Below, piece after piece: positions 1-5,847 of a stretch of 5,978 nucleotides of DNA (position 1 is its first letter; each line of letters starts with the position of its first letter). Both the position numbers and the translations under genes were made by a program. The DNA is taken from positions 1 through 5,978 of the forward strand of contig JBHLQC010000101.1 in NCBI GenBank assembly GCA_048885185.1, written 5' to 3'. Source of the stretch: Hermodarchaeum sp048885185 (GTDB lineage Archaea; Asgardarchaeota; Hermodarchaeia; Hermodarchaeales; Hermodarchaeaceae). The notes beneath the pieces were generated by a model, which saw nothing but the letters and a program-made list of their open reading frames with translations, searched no databases and was not told where the DNA came from.

Positions 1-535
1 GATGTGAACATCCTGTAAGCAGAACTAGCCCATTCGATTCTGCATTAACAACTATACCCTGCTCTTTGAGTGTTTTTTGTCCAAAGGCTCCTGTTGTGGC
101 TACTCCAGAGCGAATCAGCCTGCTCTCTTCAGCAATCTGTCGTCGTATATTTGCCTTACTAAGTGTTTGTTCAATCGCGTCATGATGGGCTGGTAAGAAT
201 GCAACAAGGTCACTATGTCGAATAAGTTCCAAGGCAGGTGCAAGAGCACCGAAATGATCATGATGAAAATGGCTGATAACCAATGCTCGAAGATTTGAAA
301 AATCTAAATTCAAAGCTTGCGCATTATGGCGGAAAACTTGGGCGCTTCCACTAGTGTCCAGGAGCACCGCGTCGCTTCGTCCAGGAAATTGAACTTCAAT
401 GTAGAGGGAAAGTCCGTGAACGCTATGAAGATCAGGTTGAGCCGTCTGGTTATCTACTAAAGTGGTTACAATGACGCTTAGCACTTCTTCGCTGATTGCT
501 TCAGTTTCTTGGGCAGTCTCAGACGCCATTGTCAT
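1..535 (-). CDS. Metallo-beta-lactamase-fold hydrolase, MJ0301/RFAP-synthase-like family (C-terminus cut off)
   Basis: Translating the minus strand from 535 gives 178 open codons running off the left edge. The N-terminal part shows the family pattern: LVDN (26-29), HGLSLYIE (40-47), LLDTSGS (58-64) followed by N71, then the metal-binding HxHxDH as SHFHHDHFGAL (88-98). Near the edge KEQGIVVNAE is followed by TGCSH, whose His is the usual next metal ligand. This order matches the archaeal group annotated as 7,8-dihydropterin-6-yl-methyl-4-(beta-D-ribofuranosyl)aminobenzene 5'-phosphate synthase. That name is often carried over by homology, so the substrate is open. Relatives have roughly 250-300 residues, so about the last third is missing. 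A TAG stop lies directly before ATG 535, so 535 or the in-frame ATG at 529 is the start; neither has a good Shine-Dalgarno. It lies 125 bases downstream of the nitronate monooxygenase-like gene on the same strand and could be co-transcribed. Confidence 0.88.
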   Translation of the reverse strand, partial: MTMASETAQETEAISEEVLSVIVTTLVDNQTAQPDLHSVHGLSLYIEVQFPGRSDAVLLDTSGSAQVFRHNAQALNLDFSNLRALVISHFHHDHFGALAPALELIRHSDLVAFLPAHHDAIEQTLSKANIRRQIAEESRLIRSGVATTGAFGQKTLKEQGIVVNAESNGLVLLTGCSH

Positions 536-660
536 CTACCCATGCCATTCTTCACTTGCGCCTTCTTAATCCTTCTGTTCTCTTCTCCATGCAAGCTTAA
601 GAAAACAGACCGGAGACTGAACAAAGACCAGTTCATTCAATCTACATTATACTTGTCGTT

Positions 661-1719
661 CTAGCTTACAAGTTTATTTACAGCTTTCAGACGCATTTCT
701 GCTTCTTTGACGATGCTGTCGACAACTTCTTTCACGGTTGGAATAGTACTGATGCCACCAATGGTCTGACCAACCAGGATAGGACCTTTCTGAACGTTAC
801 CCTTGTATACTAGCTCATAGCGTTCCATTTCATCCAGTAAATCATCAGCTGTCATCGATGATTCTTCTGCCATCCTTGCTTCACGATCTGGAACAGGTAC
901 ACCATGTTCTTTCGAATACGCGTTCTTTAACAATCGAATCGGACCAAATGCACCAGTCGTCATTACAGTGTCTTCATCGGTTGCTGGGAGGATGAGGCCT
1001 TTGTAGTCGTCGTGGAATTCGCATTCTTTAGTTGCGATGAAGCGCGTTCCCATTTGAATGCCAACTGCACCCATTGCAAGTGCACCGGCAAGACCCTTTC
1101 CGTCATACCAGCCACCGCAGGATACAACCGGAGTGTCTCCAGCAAATTCTACCATTTCAGCGGTAAGTACGGAGGTCGCGACTTTTTCATAGCTGTTGTG
1201 ACCACCGCCTTCATAGCCTGTTGCTACGATGCCATCGAGAAAACCTTTTGTTCCAGGGAATTTCTTCTGGAACCAAGCGGGGTTGAGAGCTTTTTCAGCA
1301 AGCCATTTAGCGGGAATTACATGGAAGACGAGGAGATCTGGATCGACGTCTTTGAAGTGATGGGCGCCAGGGCGTGGGTCGCCTGCAGAGGTGATGACAA
1401 GTCGGAGTTGTTCCTGCACTTTTTTATTTTCCTTGCGAATGCGGGGGATGAGTTTGATGAGTTCTGGGTAATCGATTTGAAGTCGCGCAGTACGAATGTT
1501 GACACCAAAGGGCTTGTCAGTGTTTTCGACGACGTCGAGGATGTTATTCTCCATTTCTTTGATGGGGTCCATGTTTCGGAGATTAGTGTGAGAGACGATG
1601 CCGAAAGCACCAGCGTTGCTAACAGCTGCACAGAGTTTGGTGGTATAAAAGGGTCCCATGGCAGCTTGGATAATGGGGTGTTTGCAGCCGAGCATTTCTG
1701 TGAGTTTAGTCTTAATCAT
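661..1719 (-). CDS. Nitronate monooxygenase / 2-nitropropane dioxygenase-family FMN enzyme
   Basis: A TIM-barrel flavoenzyme of the NMO/FabK-like family, about 352 residues from the preferred start. Residues are counted from the upstream ATG at 1731. Visible family signatures are KHPIIQAAMG at the N-terminus (17-26, FMN site), GIVSH (44-48), PFGVN (74-78), VITSAGDP (112-119), GYEGGGH (172-178; His178 is at the position of the catalytic His in characterised NMOs), SCGGWYDGKGLAGALAMGA (204-222) and GIQMGTRF (224-231, phosphate/FMN loop), then GQTIGG near the C-terminus. Known members oxidise alkyl nitronates to carbonyls and nitrite; the FabK branch reduces enoyl-ACP. The sequence does not separate these or other flavin-dependent roles. 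ATG 1719 is preferred over ATG 1731 because GGTGA lies five bases before it, and because MIKTKLTEMLG is a usual family start. It looks intact and is transcribed toward the metallo-hydrolase gene. Confidence 0.9.
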   Translation of the reverse strand: MIKTKLTEMLGCKHPIIQAAMGPFYTTKLCAAVSNAGAFGIVSHTNLRNMDPIKEMENNILDVVENTDKPFGVNIRTARLQIDYPELIKLIPRIRKENKKVQEQLRLVITSAGDPRPGAHHFKDVDPDLLVFHVIPAKWLAEKALNPAWFQKKFPGTKGFLDGIVATGYEGGGHNSYEKVATSVLTAEMVEFAGDTPVVSCGGWYDGKGLAGALAMGAVGIQMGTRFIATKECEFHDDYKGLILPATDEDTVMTTGAFGPIRLLKNAYSKEHGVPVPDREARMAEESSMTADDLLDEMERYELVYKGNVQKGPILVGQTIGGISTIPTVKEVVDSIVKEAEMRLKAVNKLVS

Positions 1720-1724
1720 GAGAT

Positions 1725-1729
1725 TCACC
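1725..1729 (-). promoter_or_regulatory. Ribosome binding site deciding the start of the NMO-like gene
   Basis: The minus strand reads GGTGA, then five bases, then ATG at 1719. The upstream in-frame ATG at 1731 has only CCTCCTTGG before it, which is pyrimidine-rich and cannot pair with the 16S tail. This moves the start four codons downstream. Confidence 0.6.
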
Positions 1730-1823
1730 ATCCAAGGAGGAATAGTTTTGTGTGGGAGAGTTGCCTTCTCATTGGCGGGAGGAGTGATTTAAGTGTGCGG
1801 TTTGTTGCGGATTCGTTTCAAAT

Positions 1824-1896
1824 CGTCAAGCTTATAGTCAAGTTGTTTGTGTTTTCACTTGACTAGTTTGGTCGGTGCGATATTAAGTTTTGACTA
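1824..1896. promoter_or_regulatory. Inverted repeat and clustered TTGACTA half-sites between divergent genes (candidate operator/promoter)
   Basis: TAGTCAAGT at 1835-1843 and ACTTGACTA at 1857-1865 form a perfect 9-bp inverted repeat with a 13-base spacer; arm centres are 22 bases apart, about two helical turns. A further TTGACTA lies at 1890-1896 and a partial copy (CGTCAAG) at 1824-1830. The left arm runs into CTATAAG on the minus strand, a possible TATA-like box for the NMO-like gene, while the 1890 copy is followed by TCAATAA on the plus strand, toward the small membrane gene. The repeats are seen directly; a role as regulator-binding site is inference. The long spacer argues against a transcription terminator. 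Confidence 0.4.
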
Positions 1897-1934
1897 TCAA
1901 TAATCTAATTAGAATAACTTGTGTGGTTATTTGA

Positions 1935-2120
1935 ATGACGCAATTGGGAAAGGTTGACTGGATATGCGTTGGGTTAATGGTAGTAGTGATTCTCGTAGCT
2001 AGTGGGTATCTGGCGTTGTATCATGGATGGGTTTACATGTGGCTGGTCATCGGATTGGTGGTTGTGTTCTTTGTACTTTTCATAGTCACTTCGAGATGGC
2101 GAATAAATCGGGCAGGTTAA
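1935..2120 (+). CDS. Small two-helix membrane protein, function unknown
   Basis: A 61-residue product consisting almost entirely of two hydrophobic helices, about residues 9-28 and 33-52. They are joined by a short loop (YHGW) and followed by a basic tail (SRWRINRAG), which the positive-inside rule would place in the cytoplasm with the N-terminus. I do not recognise a family. It is supported as a real gene by the clean two-helix composition, the ATG start with an AT-rich stretch of about 50 bases upstream, and the strong hairpin 11 bases after its stop, between it and the convergent surface-protein gene. Against it: it is short, and no clear Shine-Dalgarno precedes the start (only GTGGTTATTTGA). 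It could be a membrane accessory protein, but nothing in the sequence names a partner. Confidence 0.6.
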   Translation: MTQLGKVDWICVGLMVVVILVASGYLALYHGWVYMWLVIGLVVVFFVLFIVTSRWRINRAG

Positions 2121-2131
2121 GAAAAGAGAGG

Positions 2132-2152
2132 AAAGGGCGTTTAACGCCCTTT
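2132..2152. terminator. Hairpin between convergent genes, likely bidirectional terminator
   Basis: AAAGGGCGTT and AACGCCCTTT form a perfect inverted repeat around one central base; realistically an 8-bp stem with a TTTAA loop. It sits between the stop of the 61-residue gene (2120) and the stop of the convergent surface-protein gene (2170), so it could act for both. The outer A/T triplets read as a short T-run in either direction. Archaeal termination relies mostly on U-tracts, so the hairpin may instead protect 3' ends. Confidence 0.6.
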
Positions 2153-2169
2153 GTGAGTCCAATGTTCTT

Positions 2170-3156
2170 CTATCTTCGTCTTCGAAGTAAGATGACCACA
2201 ATTAGGATGATAATTATCAGTACAACCACACCTATCAAGATGTAGAGTAAAGATATACCAAACAGTTTGTAGTACATCAAAAAGCCCATGATGCCGAAGA
2301 AGTCCGCACTTACGAGTTCAATGGTAGTTGTTGTTGTCAACTCTAGCGAACCGGTTGACAGAATATCCACTTCATCAGTGACTTTCAGGAGTATCCCTGT
2401 ATCCTTGTCTATCCACGTAGTAATTGTTGTTTCTGCGTAATCAGGGAGCGCTTCGATTAGCGTGTGTGTTTCGTTCTTCATAGCAATTCGAGCGCCAACA
2501 GGCGTAGTGAGGCTCTCTTCTGTCCAAGCTGCGGCATTTGCTTCCAAGGGTGCTCCAGTGACGATATCACCATAGGGCGCCCAAGATGTGTTCCAGTAGA
2601 CCATTGTGTGGAGATTTTCTGTTAAAAAGAACGGTGGAAAAGGCAGTGGCATGAAGATAAAGATCCAGAGACCCCACGTGTAGCCGATATAGGCGAGGAT
2701 AGTATCCGGACCTATTGTGTAATTTAAGAATACTGCTGAATATTCGTCGAGACCTAACCCAGTTGTTAGTGAGTCATTGAAGTGTATTAGCCCTGTCGTG
2801 GTGAAACTGAAACTAGTATTGGAGGGGTTGATGGCTTCATCATAGGCTAATCCGCCCCCGAGGTCTACTAGCACGATGTCACCTTCACCGGCTAAAGCTG
2901 GCCAAGTAACTGTTCCTGAAACTTCTTGTTGAACAAGGAAATCATCAGGCTGAGCGTCAAGCACGGTATATGTTGCAGTCGCTGAAAATTCAATTGTGCC
3001 ATCGATAGGATCGTCCCAATCAGCTTCACCGGTTATCGCATAGGTCCAATTTTGACCAATTTGAGGAAATGGTGGTGTCTGAGCGCTGGCAATGCTGGGT
3101 GTCATCATCAAGAATAGAAAGACTAGAAGAAATGCAACTAGAGGTTTCCGCTTCAT
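2170..3156 (-). CDS. Secreted, C-terminally membrane-anchored surface protein, function unknown
   Basis: A 328-residue exported protein. The N-terminus is a classical Sec signal peptide: MKRK, a hydrophobic core, then a likely cleavage after SIASA (residue 25). A Thr/Ser-rich, beta-type ectodomain follows (about 26-295), then a single transmembrane helix (about 303-324) ending in RRRR, which places the C-terminus inside. Six N-glycosylation sequons are visible (N36, N113, N127, N145, N189, N228), fitting an archaeal glycoprotein. The late ectodomain contains WIDKDTGILLKV (248-259), a motif style I associate with archaeal surface lipoprotein-like families, though no named domain is recognisable. 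Residues about 154-178 form an unusually hydrophobic, aromatic and Pro-rich patch inside the ectodomain. AGGAG at 3166-3170, eight bases before the ATG, supports the start. It is divergent from the LLM oxidoreductase gene. A binding, sensing or structural role is possible, with no evidence for a specific one. Confidence 0.82.
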   Translation of the reverse strand: MKRKPLVAFLLVFLFLMMTPSIASAQTPPFPQIGQNWTYAITGEADWDDPIDGTIEFSATATYTVLDAQPDDFLVQQEVSGTVTWPALAGEGDIVLVDLGGGLAYDEAINPSNTSFSFTTTGLIHFNDSLTTGLGLDEYSAVFLNYTIGPDTILAYIGYTWGLWIFIFMPLPFPPFFLTENLHTMVYWNTSWAPYGDIVTGAPLEANAAAWTEESLTTPVGARIAMKNETHTLIEALPDYAETTITTWIDKDTGILLKVTDEVDILSTGSLELTTTTTIELVSADFFGIMGFLMYYKLFGISLLYILIGVVVLIIIILIVVILLRRRR

Positions 3157-3165
3157 TTTTGCAAG

Positions 3166-3170
3166 CTCCT
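3166..3170 (-). promoter_or_regulatory. Ribosome binding site of the surface-protein gene
   Basis: AGGAG on the minus strand, eight bases before ATG 3156. It fixes the start at the methionine directly preceding the signal peptide. Confidence 0.6.
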
Positions 3171-3210
3171 AAACTGGATGAATTGCAGTTCTCCAGTAAG
3201 TACCTCTCCC

Positions 3211-3226
3211 ATTTACACTTAAGAAG
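3211..3226. promoter_or_regulatory. AT-rich element between divergent genes, possible TATA region
   Basis: The 118-base gap between the surface-protein start (3156) and the LLM start (3275) has one AT-rich element, ATTTACACTTAAG, roughly midway. At the usual ~25-base TATA-to-start distance it could serve either direction and leave leaders of about 30-40 bases. It is a weak match to the archaeal TATA consensus, so this is a suggestion only. Confidence 0.22.
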
Positions 3227-3264
3227 TTTGAGCCCCATACTTTTTTCATCATTGTGTTGCTGAA

Positions 3265-3269
3265 GGTGA
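3265..3269 (+). promoter_or_regulatory. Ribosome binding site deciding the start of the LLM oxidoreductase
   Basis: GGTGA, within AAGGTGAA, lies five bases before ATG 3275. The open frame extends upstream to a GTG at 3254, but that start would place this Shine-Dalgarno inside the coding region. The conserved N-terminal strand of the family (QFGQQL) also begins just after ATG 3275. Confidence 0.7.
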
Positions 3270-3274
3270 ACTTT

Positions 3275-4384
3275 ATGGTTCAATTTGGACAACAGCTCTT
3301 CTTTTCGCGGTCTTGGGATTTGGTGAAAAAGAAAGTTGCCATGATGATTGAACAAAAAAATTGGAGTACTTGTTGGGTTCCTGATCATCTACGAGGACTA
3401 CCCCCTTTTGCTATTGATGCCTTTCTTTCACCATGGACCATGTTGGGTGCTTTTACAGAACTGGCTCCTGATATGAAATTTGGTGTAGCTGTGACGGATG
3501 CTATTCGTCTGCACCCTGCAATTCTTGCCCAAAATGCTGTTTCGTTAGATCATCAATCCAACGGTCGATTTATTCTGGGAATGGGAGCAGGTGAGAAGAT
3601 GAACCTCACGGTTTATGGTTTTCCTTCGAAATGGGCTGTTAGTCGACTTCGTGAGTGCATTGAAGTGATGAAGCGGCTTTGGACACAAACAGGACCTATC
3701 GATCATAAAGGGCGCTTTTTCCAGCTCAAAGGGGCCGTGTTAGAACCCAAACCCCTCACGCAACCTCACCCTCCTGTTTGGATTGCCGGAAATGGTCCAG
3801 GTACTCGGAAATTAACTGCGGAGTTAGCTGACGGATGGTTTCCGTTTCCCGCTTTGCCAGAAAAGTATCGCAATGGATTACAAGAAATTCATCAACATAT
3901 GAAACGCTTTGGACGAGATACAACCACTCTTTCACCAGGATTCTGGGGTCGTGTCTTCATGCATGACGATCCAGGAAAAATCTCCCAATATCTTGGGGGC
4001 TTGCGTGGACAACTTGTGTTACAACCCCACGTGCTAGATTCCATTGGGTATTGGAAGGAGGAGTACACACCTCTTTACCGAGATCAGGGTATACACCCTG
4101 AGCAAGTTAGTCTGCTGACCTATGATGCAAATGATGTGGCAAAACTGGATATTGGCAAACTGCTTCCTATTGTGGCAGATATTCCTGAGGATGTAATCAA
4201 ATCAATAACGCTTGCTGGGTCTCCTGAAGAGGTCATGACAAAAATCCAATCCTTCGTTGATGTTGGTGTTGAACAATTTTGTTTTGAAATCATCAATGGT
4301 GCAAGTAAACGCAATGCACCCTATACCTATTTTGATGTTTCACGGATACTTGCCAAAGAAATCTATCCAACATTAAATGACTAG
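3275..4384 (+). CDS. Luciferase-like monooxygenase (LLM) / F420-dependent oxidoreductase, Mer-like
   Basis: A 369-residue bacterial-luciferase-fold (TIM barrel) protein. Signatures in order from M1: QFGQQL (3-8), CWVPDHL (33-39), GVAVTDAIRLHPAILAQNAVSLD (70-92, split here only by eye), NGRFILGMGAGE (96-107), RLRECIEVMKRLW (124-136), PPVWIAGNGPGTRKLTAELA followed by DGWFP (166-190), and near the C-terminus GSPEEVMTKIQSFVDVGVEQF. These are the core motifs of LLM enzymes using FMN or coenzyme F420, the group that includes methylenetetrahydromethanopterin reductase and F420-dependent dehydrogenases. In archaea F420 is the likely cofactor, but the substrate cannot be read from sequence. The length is normal and I see no frame break. 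The gene is divergent from the surface protein, and its stop overlaps the stop of the convergent pentapeptide-repeat gene by four bases. Confidence 0.9.
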   Translation: MVQFGQQLFFSRSWDLVKKKVAMMIEQKNWSTCWVPDHLRGLPPFAIDAFLSPWTMLGAFTELAPDMKFGVAVTDAIRLHPAILAQNAVSLDHQSNGRFILGMGAGEKMNLTVYGFPSKWAVSRLRECIEVMKRLWTQTGPIDHKGRFFQLKGAVLEPKPLTQPHPPVWIAGNGPGTRKLTAELADGWFPFPALPEKYRNGLQEIHQHMKRFGRDTTTLSPGFWGRVFMHDDPGKISQYLGGLRGQLVLQPHVLDSIGYWKEEYTPLYRDQGIHPEQVSLLTYDANDVAKLDIGKLLPIVADIPEDVIKSITLAGSPEEVMTKIQSFVDVGVEQFCFEIINGASKRNAPYTYFDVSRILAKEIYPTLND

Positions 4385-5697
4385 CGTTCTACCTTGCGAG
4401 CAAGAATGAATACAAATAAGGCAAGGAAGAACTTTCCAATAAAAGCGGTAACACTAGCTATCCAAAATGCTGGTATCGCATCAAAGGGTATTGGCGGAGC
4501 CACAGCAAAGGATACTAACGCTATCGCGAGGCTTGATGTAAACGTGATGAAGGGATCCAAGGGGATTGCACTCTGTTGCATGGTAATTATATGCAAAGCT
4601 AAGGCTGTGAGAAAGACCGTGAATAAAGTCCAACCCATGAGTTTCGAGGGCTCATCACCGTAACCAAACAGAGTGTCTAATAATTTATTATTTACTCCAC
4701 GAAGTCCCCAACGAATACGTTGACCGAATGAAAGAGGCTCAATGCCTTTTTCTGTTTCCTTGTTGGATGCTTTGTCCCAAGAGGATTGACGGGTAGACCG
4801 CATTTCTTTCAGGTAGTGTTTACTACTGAGATCTAATCGGCCTTCCTGTTTGAAGTAAATTTTTAGAACTCTGTGATCGCGGACAATGTCTTTTGCATCG
4901 CGTGGTTCTACGTTATAGTCTTCAAGGGTGTAGGTCCGTGGATGATTTCCTGTTCCTATGTCTGGTCGAAGCCCAAGGCGTTCTTGATGAGCAACGAGAT
5001 TGTCGAGTGAAGCTGCATTTTTCAGCGTACATAGCATTAATTGTGCTGATCCAAATTTTCCAGCAAAATACACGTTATCGATGTGTGTGCTATCAAAATG
5101 CGCTGAAACGAGGTTGGCTCCTCGTAAATCTGTGTATTCCAATTTGGCACTGTCAAACATGGCTCCTTGTAAATCGGCTCGTACAAAATCTGTATATTGA
5201 AGTTCTGTGAGAATTAATTGGGTTCGTCGCAGGTTTGCTCCCCACAGAATCGCTCCTTTCAAGTTCGCTCCCCAAAGGTCTGCTTCGAGAAGATTGGCTT
5301 GACTCAGGTTTGCTCCTTGAAGGTTGGCATTAGTAAGTGAAGCTCCATGGAGGTTTGCATCATGCAACAGGACTTCCAACATGATGGCGTCATCTAGTCT
5401 ACCGTCTACCAGATACGCTTCACAGAGATGTTTCTGTTGTTCCTCGCTTTGACTAAAATCGATACCTCGGAGATCTTTATCAGGAAGCACTTGGTGCCAC
5501 CGACAATACGGACTACCCGGAACTGTAGGATGTGAACAACGTTCGCCCCGTTTATGACAGGGACGTTCGTGGCGATAGATGTAAGTGCAGACTGCTGGTG
5601 GCACTTGTCCGGACACTATTTGTTTACCCCCTCTTTTTACGAGGTTAGGTGTGTCTCTCCGAAATGGGTGGCTTCCCCAGTTACTTTCTCCTCTCAT
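4381..5697 (-). CDS. Pentapeptide-repeat membrane protein with N-terminal Cys/His cluster and channel-like C-terminus
   Basis: A 438-residue, four-part protein. (1) Residues 37-68 form a Cys/His cluster, C-x9-C-x6-C-x10-C-x2-H ending in YCRWH, resembling small putative zinc-binding modules of the C..G..C...YCxxH type. (2) Residues 104-213 are about 22 continuous A(N/D)LxG-like pentapeptides, predicted to form a right-handed quadrilateral beta-helix of five to six coils. (3) Residues about 276-303 (RVLKIYFKQEGRLD ... KHYLKEMRSTR) match the linker seen in pentapeptide-repeat proteins that carry an ion-channel domain. (4) After FGYGDEPSK come hydrophobic segments at about 352-372, 383-400 and 408-434, ending LFVFILARKVER. 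The layout matches the Ion_trans_2 module of that family, but the TxGYG filter is not at the expected place, where SFAVAPPIPFD is found. In-frame TAATAA stops directly precede the start region, so ATG 5697 is the first possible start; no Shine-Dalgarno is seen. Confidence 0.85.
   Translation of the reverse strand: MRGESNWGSHPFRRDTPNLVKRGGKQIVSGQVPPAVCTYIYRHERPCHKRGERCSHPTVPGSPYCRWHQVLPDKDLRGIDFSQSEEQQKHLCEAYLVDGRLDDAIMLEVLLHDANLHGASLTNANLQGANLSQANLLEADLWGANLKGAILWGANLRRTQLILTELQYTDFVRADLQGAMFDSAKLEYTDLRGANLVSAHFDSTHIDNVYFAGKFGSAQLMLCTLKNAASLDNLVAHQERLGLRPDIGTGNHPRTYTLEDYNVEPRDAKDIVRDHRVLKIYFKQEGRLDLSSKHYLKEMRSTRQSSWDKASNKETEKGIEPLSFGQRIRWGLRGVNNKLLDTLFGYGDEPSKLMGWTLFTVFLTALALHIITMQQSAIPLDPFITFTSSLAIALVSFAVAPPIPFDAIPAFWIASVTAFIGKFFLALFVFILARKVER
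5059..5388 (-). repeat. Tandem 15-base coding repeats (22 pentapeptide units)
   Basis: This is the stretch encoding residues 104-213 of the pentapeptide-repeat protein. Units such as ANLHG, ANLQG, ANLSQ, ANLLE, ADLWG, ANLKG follow one another without a gap. The first half is close to the ANLxG consensus; the second half drifts, with T for A and F or I for the central L. At DNA level the plus strand shows recurring variants of AGGTTTGCTCC every 15 or 30 bases. Confidence 0.85.
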
Positions 5698-5735
5698 TTT
5701 GAGGTATTATTAGCCTTTGGGAGGATGAGCGCTGT

Positions 5736-5742
5736 AAATATA
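5736..5742 (-). promoter_or_regulatory. TATA-like box for the pentapeptide-repeat gene
   Basis: TATATTT on the minus strand lies about 40 bases before ATG 5697. At the usual ~25-base spacing, transcription would start near 5713 and leave a leader of about 16 bases. That is consistent with the lack of a Shine-Dalgarno. Confidence 0.4.
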
Positions 5743-5778
5743 CAAAGTCGCGATTTATTGAGAATTCATTGCATGCCT

Positions 5779-5786
5779 TTTATATG
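5779..5786 (+). promoter_or_regulatory. TATA-like box for the DUF1624-like gene
   Basis: TTTATATG on the plus strand, about 65 bases before ATG 5848. A start near 5808 would leave a leader of about 40 bases containing the GGTGA ribosome binding site. The two TATA-like boxes of this divergent region are only about 40 bases apart, so the two promoters would share a short control region. Confidence 0.4.
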
Positions 5787-5835
5787 AGAGCGTATCCGGT
5801 AGCATCTCTAAACACTCTTCGTATCTCCATGAAAT

Positions 5836-5840
5836 GGTGA
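5836..5840 (+). promoter_or_regulatory. Ribosome binding site of the DUF1624-like gene
   Basis: GGTGA lies seven bases before ATG 5848. An in-frame TGA at 5830-5832 rules out a start further upstream. Confidence 0.6.
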
Positions 5841-5847
5841 CATCACA

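Noticed and set aside
536..660. Possible separate promoter or RNA in the gap between the NMO-like gene and the metallo-hydrolase
   Set aside because: The minus strand has a T-rich stretch and a weak AT element, but no clear TATA box, stable hairpin or open frame, so nothing specific can be claimed.
1012..1866. Long plus-strand open frame (284 codons) antisense to the NMO-like gene
   Set aside because: It lies opposite a gene with clear family motifs, and its translation is Cys/Phe/Ser-rich with no recognisable domain. The AAGGAGG at 1734-1740 on this strand would only serve a ~38-codon tail with no recognisable product.
1974..2201. Minus-strand 75-codon frame overlapping the small membrane gene
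   Set aside because: It is antisense to the two-helix frame, runs through the hairpin and into the end of the surface-protein gene, and its polar translation has no recognisable feature.
3254..3274. GTG at 3254 as the start of the LLM gene
   Set aside because: It would add seven residues without family support and would place the strong GGTGA ribosome binding site inside the coding region.
4393..4404. CTTGCGAGCAAG palindrome just after the LLM stop as a terminator
   Set aside because: The stem is only about five base pairs with a two-base loop, there is no following T-run, and it encodes the conserved LARK of the convergent protein.
4651..4662. GYGD motif in the pentapeptide-repeat protein read as a potassium selectivity filter
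   Set aside because: It lies at residues 345-348, before the first transmembrane helix. In this family that place holds a YGE/YGD-P linker motif, so it cannot be a pore filter.
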